Assembly (NCBI GenBank): GCA_036936605.1
Contig: JAUPFV010000001.1
Location: 157,265,187 to 157,329,186 of the forward strand
DNA from: Limnanthes douglasii subsp. nivea
Taxonomy: Eukaryota > Streptophyta > Magnoliopsida > Brassicales > Limnanthaceae
Reading direction: 5' to 3'
DNA: 64,000 bases
Position numbers and translations under genes: made by a program. Shown here in pieces: positions 1 through 12,774 of the stretch. How positions within the stretch are numbered: position 1 is the stretch's first letter; each line of letters opens with the position of its first letter. The notes beneath the pieces are model-generated. The model ran no database searches, was not told the DNA's origin, and saw nothing but the letters and a program-made list of their open reading frames with translations.

Positions 1-640
1 AACAGTCTTTGTAACAAACGATAATATGATTCACATAACCTTCATTTTAGTGTTTATCCATCATCTTACTTATCTCTCAAAAGACTTAAGTTATTTCAGT
101 ATCTCATAAAATATCTTCTCACATAACTGTCTTTCTAGAATTACAGCCGCATCACACCATAGTCTCATCCTACATTGCATAACAATATCTTCTTCTATTT
201 ATAGGTATAAGGATAACCCTAATTCTTCATCAGACGCTTCAGATTCAAGCTCATTCATCACCAATTGAAATAACTCATACTCCATTAATATAGAATGCCT
301 AATTAACATAGGAGACATAGTAAATAAAATATTACGTTTCGACCTAGTGGTGCTACAATCCAATGCGTTTTTTTACCAAAGTAGTGCTTCCGATCAGTTG
401 GTTTTGATCATACTACTTTGGCCAACCTGCTTCCGCCACCCCTACTTCGACTCAACACATATTTCTTTCGAGCCAATGGTCACCAATCTTCTACAACTTA
501 TATCACACTTTAGGATCCGTAATCGTCTCTATAACTAAATAAAAAATCAAGAACCATATAATTTTAAAACAATTTGCATATACATATAATGGTAGATCCA
601 ATACCCATGTAGTCATTCGGTAATAGCTTTGTTGAAAACT
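1..640 (-). repeat. Left (3') LTR of Copia relic 1, possibly cut by window edge
   Basis: This stretch aligns by eye along its length with 4366-4948, including the start (tttgtaacaaa), the middle (catacattgcataacaat) and the distal part (cgactcaacacatattt against cgactcgacacatattt). Since the element reads on the minus strand, this is the downstream LTR. The similarity fades near 640. Confidence 0.65.
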
Positions 641-839
641 TACTTCTAGCCTATACCGAACAATTCTCCACCTAGGCTTATAATAACTCCAATATGTATT
701 CTCTTTAGAGACTAGCTCACCTGCATTCCAAATTTCAAGCAGTATCATGTAGTTCGTGAGCTTTGAAATCGATAATACCTTGTTCGGAGCATCCAAAGAG
801 TTTTCCTTGCTAAAAATTTTAGTCAGTTTCAATTACTAT

Positions 840-3800
840 TCCTCCATCATAGTTTTTATGAAGTGCAACTTAATGTCTACATGTTTAGTTCGCTCATGAA
901 ACTTCAGATTTCTCATCAAATGAATAAGACTGATATTATCCCATAAAATAACCACATATTGCTCCACAATAGTGAGTTTATTCAATAATTCTTTAACCAT
1001 CCAAATATTTCATTTATGGCTTCCGTAGCATCCATATACTGAAATTCCGTAGACGAAAACGCAACAAAATTCTATATATAACAATTTCAACTAACCATTC
1101 ATACAATTAAAGTAAACATATAACCTCAAATACAGTTCCTTGTGTCGAGGCACCCTATATAAGTGGGGTACACATACACTTTCAGCACCACATTACATGT
1201 ATCCTGCTTATTGTAATGCAACCATACAAAAACCAAGCTATTTAAGTATGTTATGAGCCACTTAAGTATGTACCAATGCAGATTTCTCGGAGTTGACATA
1301 AATATGCTCAAACACACTTAAAATTTATGATAGTTCAGGTCTCGTGAAAATCATAACATATATAATGCAACCATAAACATTGACATAAGGTATCTCGTGT
1401 ATATATTTCTTATTAGTTGGTGCTTCAGTGGTACTGAATTTGAATTGGGAACCAATGGGATTTCCAACCTATTTATCTTCGTGCATCGAGAACTTTCTTA
1501 AGATTTTCTGCATACATTATTGTTGAGATAAGAATTGATACCCCTTCAGTCTATTCCTCTTTACCTCAATACAAAACATCCGTGTAACCTCTCTCGTATC
1601 CTTCATCTCGAACTCTTCTTTAAGATGATCCTTTAAAGCTTTTATATTCTTATTATTTCTACCATATATTAGTATGTCATCCACATACATCATCAATATG
1701 ACTTGTCTATTGATGTGTGTTTCCCCATTCCAACCAACATAATTATCACAGTAGCTACAAACATATTAAATGGATCTCATAAAAGAACAATATATTCTAT
1801 AACATTGTCTTGACGACTATTTAAGCCTATAGAGGGGTCTCTTCACCAATCACACATAACCATTATTCCTTTCTTCAAACCTCCTCGGTTGACACATGTA
1901 AATTGTCTCTTCTAATTCACCATGAAATAATAAAATATTAACATCGATTTGATCTAACTCAAGATCAAATCTAGCAAAAATTGATAGCAAAACCTTCCTG
2001 GAGGTTTGTTTCACATCTTTTTTTGCATAAAGCCCTTAGCTACGAGCCTAGCTCTGTATATGGGTAACTCAACACCAGTAATGCATGGTTTCCTCTTGAA
2101 TATCCATTTACTCCTAACCAATTTTTCACCATTGGAATACTTCACAAGAATCGAAGCATTCATCTTCTTGAGAGATCTCTGTTATTCATTCATTGTTGTA
2201 AACTAATTATCTTTATCATTTCTCTTTATATCATCATGATGGATTTTTTGTTCAAGAATATCACTTTACATTTCAATCGATAAAACATAACCAATTACAA
2301 CAACAAAACCATACCTCAAACCCTCTAATCACGTTCATGTTACTCTCCCCCCTGATAATTTGAAGGCCGTGGAACAATAGACCCTCTGTCTACTTCGGAC
2401 TCGTACAGTGGTTGAACTTCCTCTGTACGACCAGAGGTTGAAGGAAGCCCCAAATTTTTCTTCGATTTAAGAATCACCAACTTCACTTTGTAGATCAGAT
2501 TCATTATCAACTTCAGATCTCCGACACCTTTTAAAGTGCCATGTCTTCTTCATTGAAAACCATGTCCCTTCTTATTAAAGCCTTTTGAAATTCACGTTCA
2601 AGACACTACAACTTATACCATTTTATTCCTTCGAGATAGTCGAAGAACAAACATTTAAGTGATTTTAGCCTAAGCATATCCTGATTCACATATGCGTAGA
2701 TATCACATCCGGAAACTATAAAATGTTCTAGCTTAGGTTTCTCTCCTGTTTAAGCCTCTTAAGAAAAAAGAAACTTAAAAAACGTATATGGACTCATTTT
2801 TCTGATGTATGAAAGTATTGTCAAGTCTTCTCCCTAGAAAATTTGACCCATACCAGTTGTATGAAGCATACATATAACCCGTTCCCGTAAGTTTTGAATC
2901 ATTCTCTCATCAAGCCTGTTCTGTTGGGGAATCCTACGTAATATTTGGTGTCTAGCAATGCTAAACTTTGTAAATGGCCAGTGAACTCTTTGTTCAAATA
3001 TTCCAAGCTATTATCATTAATAGTCTTCTTTAGTATTTTTTCAGTTTATTTTTTTACCAAATTCTTCCAGTTCACAAAGGTAACAAACATTTCTTCCCTG
3101 ATCTTCAAAACTAGAACCTATACTTTCCCATAATAGTTATCAATAAACGACATAAAATACCTTGCACCACCTATAGTAGGTTATCGTGTTGAATCAAAAG
3201 GTCTGTATGAATATAATCAAGTACTCTATCTAATGTCTAGTTATTGGGCATAAATGTTAACTTCTTAGTCTTACCCAAAACACAGCTTCCGTAAAAGCTC
3301 AACTTTTAATATGTTGTGCGATGTAACAACCAATGTTTACTTATTTCACTCAGTATCTTCTCACCTAAATGTTCCAATTGATTATACCATAACCTGGTGG
3401 AAGTTTTCAGCAAATTAGATACAACAAAGGAGCCTTGTAAAATATAAATTTTGTTGTCTTAACCCCTATATGCAAATTCTTCCTCATATAACATCCCAAT
3501 AGAAAGAAGGTTAATTTTAACCTAAAGTGCATACTTTACATTTTCAATTACATTCCTAAGTGTTGTAGGAAACTTGAGTCGTACAATTACAATATCTTTG
3601 ACATTGACAGTAGCATTATTTACTAGGATGACCCTTTTAACGTCAAGCATTCGCAGGTCTTTACACCAATACTTATTAGACGTCATGATGCACCCAAATC
3701 CAACACCCAATTATCGTTGTACCTACAAATATAATAAATTACCAACCCATCAGCGTACTCATAATAATCAGACACCATTGCAACATCTTTGGCTTTAGTC

Positions 3801-4370
3801 TTTTGATAGTTTTCATCATTTCCTTTTCTCCTGGATGTTTCGACTAATATGTCATTTCTTATTGCATATACAACAGAATGATTTTGAACCCGTCTCGAAC
3901 CCTTCAAACATCGACCGAGAGTTTCCTCTCATATTAATTGAATCTCTCTTTCGCGAACGACCCCTGACACTTAATCTGTGCACCTTAGATTCGCCCTTGA
4001 GAACAACCTTCTTTTGAAGATCTTTTGGAGTTCAGCGTGCTATTGATTTCGTCCCTCGTAAGGAAGTTTTTTCCGTAAAGCACGATGTTCATGAAGTGTA
4101 CATAGTCCTTTGTTAGAGACCTCAATAAGATTATTTCTTGATCATCTTCCTCCACCTTCACACCAACTGTATTTAAGTCGTGGATGATTCAGTTGTAATC
4201 ATCTAGGTGCCTCCGAATCTGTAAGTTCATATCCATTGCCAGCCTGTAAATTTGTTTCTTCATATACAATCTATTCGTCAAGGACTTCTTCATGTAAATC
4301 GCCTCTAGAAGATTCCATATCCTTAATGTCACAAAAATATTCTCCAAACACAAAGAACTTAATCATTTTT
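840..4370 (-). pseudogene. Copia relic 1 gag-pol remnants
   Basis: Read on the minus strand, pieces of the Copia polyprotein appear in several frames. A gag-like piece containing KDMESSRGDLHEEVLDE lies near 4260-4370. The aspartic protease site reads WVLDLGAS near 3683-3710, where Copia normally has D-S/T-G, so Ser/Thr has become Leu. An integrase stretch resembling PQQN(G)xxERM lies near 2905-2940. Reverse transcriptase with the catalytic YVDD box (MMYVDDILIYG) lies near 1675-1705, followed by KEEFEMKDTREVTRMF at about 1570-1640. RNase H ends with ERTKHVDIKLHFIKTM at about 840-900. Stops break every domain, so no functional product is expected. Confidence 0.75.
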
Positions 4371-4948
4371 GTAACAAAAAATAACATGATTTAGAGAACC
4401 CCCTCTTTAGTGTTTACATCTAACATTAGTTATACCTCAAAAGACTTATAATTATTTCACTATCTCATGGAATATATTGTAATAGTAATTGTCTCTTTAC
4501 AATTACAATTGAATCACATGATAGTCACATCATACATTGCATAACAATAACTTCTTCAATTTATCGGTTTAGGGAAAATCATTGTTATTCATCAGACACT
4601 CGAGATTAAAGCTCATTGATCAATGGCTGAAATAACTTCTACTCCATTAATATAACATGCCTAATTAACAAAAGAGACATAGTAAATATAATATTCCGCT
4701 TCGGCCTAATAGTACTATAATCGGTTGCCCTTTCAGATCAGATTAGTGTTGTTGATCAATTTGCTTCGACTCGACACATATTTCCTTCAATCTAATGGTC
4801 ACCCGTCTTCCATACCTTGTATCAGATCTTAGAATTTGTGGATGTCTCTACAACTAAGTCATGTCTCAAGAACCATAAAGGTTTAACAGTTTTTTCCTAT
4901 AAATGTAATTGTAAATCCAACACTCATCTAATCCTTCAACAATACCTC
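4366..4948 (-). repeat. Right (5') LTR of Copia relic 1
   Basis: Direct repeat of bases 1-640, with many substitutions and small indels, so the insertion is old. A TRIM inserted after 4948 and duplicated ACCTC; the LTR remnant resumes at about 5665, but I could not fix its outer end. Confidence 0.65.
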
Positions 4949-5659
4949 TGTTAGGGTAGCGACCAAAGTCCCACATCCCACGTCAGTTAAACATGGGAAG
5001 GATTAGTGGTATATAAGTAAGAACATATCTCAATTAGTAAGAGGCCTTTTGGTAGTGGACCAAATGCAAATCCGTGAGGGCCTTCGGGTGCCAAAGCGGA
5101 CAATATCATACTAGTGTTGAGATCGGGTGCCAAATCGGACAATATGGGGGACCGAACCCCCATATTCCCAACACGTTGAATCAGAGCGCCATGCCTAGAG
5201 GGAACGCAATGGTGGTGAAATTCTCGGAGACCGAACATGAATAAGTCAGACGTCATGCTTAATGTGATCTGTTCTAAAGATCCTAGTTCAGACTGCCTGT
5301 GGCTCATCAAGTGGTGGTACTTGATTGGAGTGGGGAGTGGCGCTAAGGAACAAGACAAAGTGGTCTAATAAAAGGTGAACAGTAACATCCGTAGTGCCTC
5401 TATGGTCAGGTAGTCTTCCAACCTGATTAAAGTGGGCGGATGAAAGTCAATTGAGAGGAGGCTTAGGTGGTACTTTGTTCGAGATGATGATTTGTTAGGG
5501 TGGCCACCAAATTCCAACATCCCACATCGGTTAAATATGGGAAGGATCAGTGGTATATAAGTAAGAACATATCTCAACTAGTATAAGATTTTTTGGTAGT
5601 GGACCAAATGCAAAGCCGTTCTTACTTAATACGTGGACCGAACACGCATATTCCCAACA
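4949..5659 (+). mobile_element. TRIM (miniature LTR retrotransposon) 1
   Basis: Two direct repeats start TGTTAGGGT and end CCCAACA: 4949-5173 and 5493-5659. The second has an internal deletion relative to the first. The element is bounded by the perfect 5-bp target duplication ACCTC (4944-4948 and 5660-5664). Directly after the first LTR, ttgaatcagagc (about 5176-5187) resembles the initiator-tRNA-Met primer site TGGTATCAGAGC. The 320-bp interior encodes nothing recognisable. Size, primer site and lack of coding capacity define a TRIM. It inserted into the LTR of Copia relic 1 and is therefore younger. Confidence 0.85.
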
Positions 5660-5664
5660 ACCTC

Positions 5665-6089
5665 TATGGATAAATTATTCTTTGGGAGCATAGTCAACCG
5701 AGTAACTAATTACGAAAGACAACTTGATATATTTTTAAACCAAACCACACCACCAAAAGGAACGATTCAGATCAAATTTAGTTGATTTTATTTATCTATT
5801 TACGTAGCAATTCAGATGAAAAGGAACTAATATTACCACACAAGGCAGCTTGAGTTTTCACATGTTGAGTTTTCCAGTTTGATAGGAGCACATTTATATA
5901 AAAATAAAACGGACCCGACCCGCTCCATTTTAGTGGTCAACACTTTGTAAATTCGTGCCGATCCAAAGCTTTGGGAGCGAGTTAAGACGAGTGAGGACAG
6001 TATTGTTATACCTATTTAATTTAATGGTATAGTCATTATTGTTAATGGTATATCATCGTTCTACAGAATTGAAAAACCAGCATCCAAAT
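5665..6089 (+). other. Upstream region of receptor kinase gene 1
   Basis: About 425 bp between the Copia/TRIM complex and the start codon. It has a TATA-like stretch, tttatataaaa, at 5893-5903 and one W-box core (see the separate entry). No reading frame is evident. The nearest transposon edge lies only a few hundred bases upstream of the gene. Confidence 0.5.
5935..5940 (-). promoter_or_regulatory. Candidate W-box (TTGACC on the minus strand)
   Basis: The plus strand reads ggtcaa. W-boxes are WRKY sites, and several LRR-I receptor kinases are induced by WRKY factors. A six-base match by itself is weak evidence. Confidence 0.25.
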
Positions 6090-9000
6090 ATGAAAATGGA
6101 TTCTAATCATATGTTTCTATTACTTGCTACCTTTTCGGTTATAAATCTGGTTCAAGCTCAAAACCAAACAGGTCTGAAAACTTATACTAGTCCTAAAACA
6201 TAAACATTTGTAATAAAAAACTATCGATTATGTTTTTGTCATATTTTATTATTGTGGTTTTTGCAGGATTCATAAGCTTAAACTGTGGCGCAACAGATCA
6301 AACCATCACCGACACAGAAACAAAGCTAACATATACTTCTGATACAAGTTACGTCAACGGCGGTACGAGTCCCAACTGGATCCAAACACAATACCACTTG
6401 CAATTCCACACGCAGATGTGGTCTCTGAGAAGCTTTCCGGAAGGAATCCGAAACTGTTACCAATTTAATCTCACAAAGGATCACAGATATTTGATCAAAG
6501 CAAGTTTCCTGTACGGAGACTACGATGGTCATGCCATATTACCAAGCTTTGATGTGTATTTAGGTCCTAACCTTTGGTCTCCGGTGAAAATAACGAATGC
6601 CTCAAGTGATATTAGGTTGGAGATCACTCATGTCTTAACGTCAAACCGTTTACAAATATGCCTTGTAAAGAATGGAACCACTATACCTTTCATAAACTTA
6701 CTTGAAATAAGACCTCTGCCATCTGATATATACCAAACTCAATCCGAGTCACTCCTCACCTTGTGGAGGAATTATCTTTCAGACGAGGTCAACCAGGATC
6801 CCGATGAATCTATCAGGTTAGCTCTTTAATATTATAAAATATACTATACTCACGTTTTAGTTAAGGTTTGGTAAATTATTGTTCTTAAATTTAAAAAAAT
6901 TCAAATTCCTTTTTTATATGAGTTGTGTGACTCTATACTTGCAGCGATATATGTGGCTGCCACCATATGTCTTTGTTCGTGTAAGGTAGTTACGCTGCAA
7001 ACACAACTAGTCTACACCGGCATCGTACACTTAGTGTAGATGAATTGGTTAACTTGTGCACTGATAGCGTAAAAAAATGGATACAAAATTCAATAATATG
7101 TTTTAATTTTAAAAACCTTAAATAATAATCAATTTAATCAAAATATTTCAATACAAATCAAATATATGAACATTATTATATAATTTCAAACACAATTTTA
7201 ACTGATTTCACAATTTAAATTAAATTTAACATAACTCAGTACAAAACTAAATGAAAAAGATTTTTGTTCGTTTTTTCTGAAAAACAATATTTTTTTTTTC
7301 TAAAATTGATAAATATTTTTGAATTTGTGTTTTGAAAGTCGAAAGAGATATATAAAACTTGAAAAGAAAATTAGACTAGGTTGTATTTGGGATACCCTCA
7401 AATTTAACTCAAAAGAACTCCAGATTTTAATTAAATGTATTTTTGAAATAATTTAAATCTAACTTATAAATTTTGTTTGGTAAACTTAAATTGAAAGAAA
7501 TCATAGTTTAGTTTTCCTTCTAATTTTACATATATAACTAAGTAGACTACAAATTTATTTTTTGAGACATATAATTATATTTTCACTCAAACATTTTTCC
7601 CGAAATATAGTTTCTTTCGTCTCAATTAGAAAAAAAATATTTTATTGTTACGAAAATAGTGTCCAAAATCCACTATACAAGTAATAAGGTGGAGACCACG
7701 AGCCACTTTTTAAAAAACTAAAATATTTATTACAAAATATATTAGTTATTCATGGATCTTTTATAGTAGATTGTTTATGTAATGGATCACTAGCCCTCCC
7801 CTTTAACTAGATCATCTGTCATCTGACCCTAGTATGTATTTTAATCTTTAGAAACCTTCGCTTTCTAACGGTTTAGGAAAACGTCAGCAGTTTTAACATA
7901 TTCAACTTTGGACACGTACTTCCAGTTTTACTACATAAGATTAATTATTTTTTATTTATTAAAGTATAATAGTTATTACGTTGTAGTAGAGTGGACATTT
8001 TGACGATGTCTAGTTGTCTACTCTACAGTTGAGAGAAGAGTCGTTAGGTGTCCAATTTTCCGTCGTCCTCCAAATTGCTTCCAGACATCGTTCCGGCCAT
8101 TGTTTAGCAAATTTTGAACATTCTCCTTGCTAACAGCGTATGCGTATGTGATGCCCTTAAAAATATTTTGCTAAGTTCAAGAAGAATTGTTTCAGGTTCG
8201 ATAAAGATATATATGATCGTAAATGGACTTCAGATTTTCGTAACGACTGGACAGGCATAAGCGCCGATAGTAATAGTAATATCAATACAAGCAATCCATT
8301 TAACCCACCACAACTCGCAATGAGAAATGCAGCCACCCCTAAAAATGGTACTCAGCCTTTGAACTATACAATATATGCTGATAATCAAACTGGGAACAAG
8401 TTATATGTATACCTGCACTTCGCTGAACTTGAAATACTACAATCCAATCAGTCAAGACAATTCAATATTACTTTCAATGGTGGCCGTGGTGACAACGGTG
8501 GAATTCCGGAAGAACCTTTCACTCCTTCTTACTTGAGTGCGAGTCCTCCTATATTCAGTATGACAGCATTAGAATCCTTTGACGGAAAGTTCGATTTTGT
8601 ACTTCAAAAGACCGAGACTTCAACTCATCCGCCTCTTTTGAATGCAATCGAAATTTACAGAGCGATCGAATTCTCCCAGTTGGAAACAAATTCAGATGAA
8701 GGTATAATAATGTATGTCAATTTTGCATTCTTATCTCAGTATAGTATCATTACTAATATTTATCGGTAACTATTTTATATGTGCCAGTTGATGCAATTAT
8801 GAATGTCAAAGCCATATACGAAGTGAATAGAATCTGCTGGCAAGGAGATCCCTGTGCCCCTGAACTATACTTGTGGGACGGACTTAAATGCAACTACTCT
8901 GTTGGTTCACCACGGATCATATCATTGTAAGTTATTGGACCTTAGGTAACTTGTTCCGCAAGTTAATTATTAACATGAAAAGTTCTAACAATATCAAAAT

Positions 9001-11280
9001 CAATACAGGACCTTGTCATCGAGCGGACTCACAGGGGACATAGCACCCTATATATCAAATCTAACGCAATTAGAAAATCTGTTAGTATCTCGAATCTCAT
9101 AACTCTACTTTAGCTGTAGTTTCCATGACGCTAAATAACATTAATGTTCAAACTTGTGTCCTAATGGCAGGGACTTATCGAACAACCATTTAACAGGAGA
9201 AGTTCCACCATTTCTAGCTCAGTTAAAATTCTTGAAGTTTTTGTAAGTTATCTTGTTTATAAGTAAGGAACATTCTTTACATTTAGGTCCTTATAACTAA
9301 ACTTGTTTCCTTTCTTTCTAGAAACTTGAGTTCAAATCAGCTTAATGGTCCAATCCCATCAGGTCTCCTCGAAAAACAAAAGCAAGGATTATTAACTTTC
9401 AGGTTCTTTAGAATAACATTTTATTTCTGTTCTCTTATCTCCACATTTAACATACATTAACTTATATTTATAATTTTATGTTTTCGTGGCAATTGGTAAC
9501 TATATACACTATTCTTTTGGTAAATTAATGTCTTCTACGTGTTATTTAAACCATCTTTAATTGTTTTTTTTTCTTTCATATAATAATTCAAGTTTCGGAG
9601 GAAATCCTATTCTTTGCAAGACATATTCATGTAATGTAAAGAAACATAGCATTCTCGTTCCAGTAGTGACAGTGGTTGCAGTATTGATTGTCATTGCCGT
9701 TGCATTTTCCTCCTTTTTCATAATAAGAAGGAGAAGAAATTCTATAAACCAAGGTACTACCATTAGTATCAACAAAACACTTGAAAAAGTGATTTTATAA
9801 TTCTGTTTGTCTGATGGCTAATTTTTCGTCGATTTATATATACTTTTTTAGTTGCCCAGCCTCCACCTCCACCTCTACTTCCACTACCACTTCGAGCTGA
9901 ACTATCACCAGGCAAGAACTATGTAAATCCAGTATCCAGAATACCCTTACAATCTGTTCTAGAAACAAAGGGCAGGTGGTTCTCCTATTCTGAGATCGTT
10001 AAGATCACAAATAACTTTGAGAAAGTTCTTGGCAAAGGAGGCTACGGAATTGTTTATCACGGCTATTTGGACGGTATTGAAGTAGCTGTTAAAATGCTGT
10101 CTGAATCATCGGCTCAGGGTTATAAAGAATTCAAGACAGAGGTATTTTGTCTTTTCATCTGTATTAAGCTTTAAACTACGATAATGCTCATTAGATTTAT
10201 TTTTTTTACTTAACATAAAAGTATTCGAGCTTCTTAGGTGGAACTTCTGTTGAGAGTTCATCATAAAAATTTGGTGAGCCTTGTTGGATATTGCGACGAA
10301 GGTGACAACATGTCACTTATCTACGAGTTCATGGCTAACGGTGACTTGAAAGAATATCTATCTGGTAAATACATACTAATTCAAACTATTAATTTATGAT
10401 AGAAAAGATAAATTCTTCTCCAATAGAATATTTATTGATATAGGAAAGCGTGGGAATAACACACTGAACTGGAAAGAGAGATTGCAAATAGCTGCTGAGG
10501 CTGCACAAGGTATATATTTATCAGGCGATTGTTTTGTTTTTACGATCTCTTATAACTATTTTCAAGTTATAAGTGAGAAACAATTATTAACGCAGGACTT
10601 GAATATTTACACCACGGGTGCAAGCCACCCATAGTCCACCGTGACGTCAAAACTACCAACATTTTATTAGACCAACACTTTCAAGCAAAACTTGGTGATT
10701 TTGGGATCTCAAAATCTTTCTCAGCCGACAGGGGAACTCGCGTCTCAACACTGGTTGCTGGTACACCCGGGTACCTAGATCCCGAGTAAGTAAATTTTAC
10801 AAGATAAACTTCATATTTCTAATGATATTTGATTACCCTGGATGTCAATTTTTAGTTTGGTTCTCATGCAGATACTTTAAAACAAACTTCGTGACCGAGA
10901 AACTTGACCTATATAGTTTTGGAGTTGCATTAATGGAAATAATTGTAAATCAACCGGTGATAGACAATACCCGCGAGATGCCTCACATTATCGAATGGGT
11001 TAGTATGGTTCTTGCTAAAGGGGACATTAAAAGCATCATTGATCCCAAATTAGAAGGTGATTATGATACTAACAACGCGTGGAAGGCTATTGAGCTGGCT
11101 ATGAGTTGTGTAAATCCAACTGCTAGCAGACGGCCAACAATGACTTACGTTGCGGCTGAGTTAAATGAGTGTCTAGCAGCCGAGACAGCGAGGAAAGAAG
11201 GACGTCAGAAGATGGAATCAATGAATTCGATCGAGGTCATTCTGCCTTTTGGTAATGCATATGGTCCTGGAGCAAGGTAA
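6090..11280 (+). CDS. Malectin-like LRR receptor-like kinase 1 (LRR-I type)
   Basis: Thirteen exons join in frame to 914 codons: 6090-6171, 6267-6816, 8196-8701, 8788-8926, 9009-9080, 9171-9242, 9322-9402, 9593-9753, 9852-10141, 10238-10364, 10444-10509, 10596-10785, 10872-11280. All introns are GT-AG; intron 2 (1379 bp) is AT-rich with nothing recognisable. The protein has a signal peptide ending near VQAQ, a malectin-like region (about 28-375, with [15 protein letters not shown]), LRRs (about 425-495, [17 protein letters not shown]), a transmembrane helix near 521-544 and a cytosolic kinase. The kinase keeps the GKGGYG loop (615-620), Lys635, HRD with Asp732, DFG at 750-752 and GTPGYLDPE, so it is an RD kinase expected at the plasma membrane. 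A proline-rich [11 protein letters not shown] segment lies after the membrane helix. Ser is replaced by Leu in EKLDLYSFG. The first donor, GTCTGA, is weak. Ligand unknown. Confidence 0.92.
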
Positions 11281-11795
11281 GGCTCTAAAGATTGCTACTC
11301 TTAATAATTGTATAATGCCGAAACATTGATATGGGACAATGTTTACAGCAATTTCATATCGGGTAACGATGCGAATTCGCACCTCTTTCGTTTGTGGGTC
11401 TACGATCATATTACTAAGTTTGTGTGCAACATCTATAAATAAAATCTGGCAATCTCTTATTCATAGTATCTCTTTACTAAATTTAAGTTCTTGACACCTA
11501 AATTGATTAACTTTGCGGCACTTGTTTCTTGATGTTAACAGGGTTTCAAGAAATCATGTATGTTAAATAATTAAAATAATGACAGAAAGATAAAATTAAT
11601 AATGTTTATCTCAAAGGCGATCAAATAAGCAAATAAATAAAATTATATAAATATAACTTTGCCTTAATATATATTATAGCTGACATGCAACACCGTGGGT
11701 GCCGAGCCATACTCGAGGTAATTGATCTGCTGGATATATGGAGCGCCAGATGGCTCATCAATCATGTGGCTTGATCAAGGAGCGTCGCAGATTCA
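11281..11795. other. 3' flank of receptor kinase 1
   Basis: AT-rich DNA without a credible reading frame up to about 11690. A more GC-rich 105-bp stretch follows (11690-11795, with gtgggtgccgagccatactcg) that I do not recognise; it may be a fragment of another repeat. Confidence 0.5.
11438..11443 (+). other. Possible polyadenylation signal of gene 1
   Basis: AATAAA lies about 158 bp after the stop codon of receptor kinase 1, in an AT-rich 3' flank. Plant signals are loose, so this is only a candidate. Confidence 0.3.
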
Positions 11796-12282
11796 TGTCA
11801 GAAATATCTCCACCAACTATGTGATATTGTCCGCTATAGGCGATTAGTCCCGCACGGTTTTGCTCTTGGTTCAGTCCCAAAAGGGCTCTCTTAGTTGAGA
11901 TATTTCATTCACTTATATATTGTAAGTACTTGTTCAGTCTAATCGATGTGGGATAAAGGATCTAGTTTACTCACTCTTAACACTCTCCCATAAACTTGAT
12001 CCGCGAAATGGCATATACACTTTATGCATTCCGCCTCACTCAATACACCCACTGCATGGCTTAGAACACAAGTTTCAACCTTGCTCTGATACCATGTCAG
12101 AAATATCTCCACCAACTAATGTGATATTGTCCACTTTGGGCAATTAGTCCCGCACGGTTTTGCTCTTGGTTCACTCCCAAAAGGCCTCTCTTAGTTGAGA
12201 TATTTCATTCACTTATATATTATAAGTACTTGTTCAGTCTAAGCGATGTGGGATAAATAATCAAGTTTACTCACTCTTAACA
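11796..12282 (-). mobile_element. TRIM 2 (minus strand)
   Basis: Two direct repeats begin TGTCAGAAATATCTCC and end CTCTTAACA: 11796-11982 and 12095-12282, highly similar. Directly left of the right-hand copy, gctctgatacca (12083-12094) is the exact reverse complement of the initiator tRNA-Met primer site, so the element reads on the minus strand. On that strand a purine-rich ATGGGAGAG sits just before the other LTR and fits a polypurine tract. The 112-bp interior is noncoding. The flanking five bases (attca and atgta) do not match well, so the target duplication is unclear. It lies 112 bp from the Gypsy element. Confidence 0.85.
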
Positions 12283-12394
12283 ATGTAAAGATGAAAAAAA
12301 GGATAATGCATGATAAAGCGAAGAGATGTTTTTAATTGATAATACGAGATATAAAATGAGTCTAATCAGATATGGCCAAAAAATATGTTGATAT

Positions 12395-12690
12395 TAATAA
12401 GGGTATAAAATACCAAGATTAATAAGGGGTCCAATTAATAATGTACTTGTAAAGATAGAAAATGTAAATATGAAGGCTAACATGTAATTAGAGTAAACAT
12501 AGCATGTGACAGTGGAGTCTACCAATGACATTATATAAGAAAAGATTATTTTTAGGAAAAGGATACTTTTTAATTATTGGTACTTTATTTTGACTACATT
12601 CACTCTCTAGAATCTTGTACTTGTTCGCATGACACCCTTTCAACATACACATTACAGGATAATCTACCCTAGATATTATGAGACTTATCA
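12395..12690 (+). repeat. 5' LTR of the Gypsy element
   Basis: Matches 22030-22316 over its length with substitutions and several indels, including an extra segment near 12590-12630. It ends gagacttatca immediately before the primer binding site. Confidence 0.88.
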
Positions 12691-12709
12691 TTGGCGCCGT
12701 CTGTGGGAA
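12691..12709 (+). other. Primer binding site of the Gypsy element
   Basis: The sequence directly after the 5' LTR begins ttggcgccgtctgtgggaa. The first part, TGGCGCCGT, is complementary to the 3' end of plant tRNA-Asp; the distal part departs from that tRNA. This position and form are usual for Gypsy primer sites. Confidence 0.75.
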
Positions 12710-12774
12710 AGAGTGATACCAGAAGTTCAGGTTCTCCAAAATCTCGACCCTAGCAAAAACCTAAAATTCGAGGA

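Larger units (their letters stand above)
1..4948 (-). mobile_element. Copia LTR retrotransposon relic 1
   Basis: The minus strand carries decayed Copia gag, protease, integrase, reverse transcriptase and RNase H in the usual Copia order, running from about 4370 down to 840. Diverged direct repeats flank it: bases 1 to about 640 resemble 4366-4948, sharing for example the stretch on caaaagactta and the stretch on tccattaatata. These are its LTRs. The left LTR reaches the window edge, so its outer end is not certain. A TRIM interrupts the right LTR at 4949. Many stops and frameshifts make it non-autonomous and old. Family assignment rests on protein motifs; I cannot name the subfamily. Confidence 0.8.

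Noticed and set aside
6817..8195. A gene or transposon inside the long intron 2 of receptor kinase 1
   Set aside because: Only AT-rich sequence was seen, with no domain, repeat partner or terminal structure.
12095..12282. Treating the repeat at 12095 as part of the Gypsy LTR
   Set aside because: It pairs with 11796-11982 and has its own primer site, and the Gypsy LTR pair aligns only from 12395.
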